Below, in pieces: positions 5,166 through 5,463 of a stretch of DNA of 5,463 nucleotides. Within the stretch, counting starts at the first letter, position 1. Each line of letters opens with the position of its first letter. This DNA is from Microcaldota archaeon (lineage in GTDB: Archaea; Micrarchaeota; Micrarchaeia; Micrarchaeales; Micrarchaeaceae). The notes under the pieces were generated by a model that was given only the letters and a program-made list of their open reading frames with translations, was not told the origin of the DNA and ran no database searches. The translations under genes and the position numbers were made by a program. The stretch spans positions 1-5,463 of the forward strand of contig DUIS01000029.1 of the NCBI GenBank assembly GCA_013330215.1, written 5' to 3'.

Positions 5166-5463
5166 GTGCGGCCTAGCTATGTTGTTGTGTTAGGGTCCCT
5201 GCTGAGCGGGATAGGCAAGGGGATAGTCTCCTCTTCCATAGCAAAGGTACTCTCCTCCTATGACATAAACACCCTTCCGCTCAAGTTCGACGGCTATCTG
5301 AATTTCGATTGCGGCACAATGAACCCCCTCAAGCATGGGGAGGTCTTCGTGCTTGATGACACTAGCGAGGTCGACATGGACTTCGGCACATACGAGCGTT
5401 TCCTTAACAAGGACCTCAACGGCTCGTTCTCTCTCACTGGAGGAAGGCTATTCAGCGAGATAA
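5166..5463 (+). CDS. pyrG: CTP synthase, N-terminal amidoligase part (3' end outside window)
   Basis: The 99 visible residues form the start of the ATP-dependent synthetase domain of CTP synthase, which converts UTP to CTP using glutamine-derived ammonia. The register matches E. coli PyrG residue for residue over this stretch. Conserved positions include Ser14, Gly17-Lys18-Gly19 of the nucleotide loop (LLSGIGKGI), Lys40 and Asp42 in LKFDGYLNFD, GTM at 50-52, HGEVFV (57-62) and the metal-binding Asp72 in VDMDFGTYERF. Departures from the usual pattern are LGSLLSGIGKG instead of TGGVVSSLGKG, DCG instead of DPG, and TGGR instead of TTGR. GTG at 5166 is chosen because it gives the E. coli register and fits a leaderless transcript. 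In-frame GTGs at 5142 and 5145 are too close to the TATA box, and the ATG at 5179 is out of frame. The glutaminase domain is beyond the window. Confidence 0.94.
   Translation, partial: MRPSYVVVLGSLLSGIGKGIVSSSIAKVLSSYDINTLPLKFDGYLNFDCGTMNPLKHGEVFVLDDTSEVDMDFGTYERFLNKDLNGSFSLTGGRLFSEI

Noticed and set aside
1..5463. CRISPR array, insertion sequence, integrase, toxin-antitoxin or defence module
   Set aside because: No regularly spaced repeats, terminal inverted repeats, transposase motifs or defence-associated domains are visible on either strand.

Overview
The window looks archaeal. It carries an archaeal-type RNA polymerase subunit D, a type II tRNA-Leu immediately behind it, an archaeal/bacterial-style ThpR, TATA-box-like elements 25-35 bases ahead of several starts, and almost no Shine-Dalgarno sequences, which suggests leaderless mRNAs. 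Codon use is rich in ATA and AGG. Genes are short and tightly packed. Together with a Thr/Ala-rich membrane-anchored surface protein, this fits a small-genome archaeon of the DPANN/ARMAN (Micrarchaeota-like) kind. That placement is inference from style, not from a database match.

Layout. Bases 1-601 (+) hold the C-terminal part of a cell-surface protein whose start lies outside the window. It converges on an unrecognised 120-codon gene (986-624, -). Upstream of that gene on the same strand lie tRNA-Leu(GAG) (1149-1064, -) and rpoD (1732-1157, -), 7 bases apart. A divergent intergenic region separates rpoD from an unrecognised gene of about 205 codons (1864-2481, +; possible longer form from 1837). 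This is followed by a lysA-like decarboxylase (2549-3778, +). lysA converges with thpR (4345-3782, -), leaving 3 bases between their stops. thpR is divergent from a family 2 glycosyltransferase (4403-5077, +) across 57 bases that contain one near-palindromic TATA element. The window closes inside the N-terminal part of CTP synthase (from 5166, +), whose GTG start lies 32 bases from a TATA box.

How the genes relate. rpoD with tRNA-Leu is a remnant of the archaeal ribosomal-protein/RNA-polymerase gene cluster. The other genes are housekeeping or metabolic singletons (lysine synthesis, RNA end processing, glycosyl transfer, CTP synthesis), each apparently with its own promoter. There is no mobile element, CRISPR array or defence module, and no gene-free stretch longer than 300 bases. 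I found no convincing new multi-gene system. The points most worth following are the two orphan genes, a divergent LysA with a short C-terminus, and a glycosyltransferase without the usual first acidic motif.
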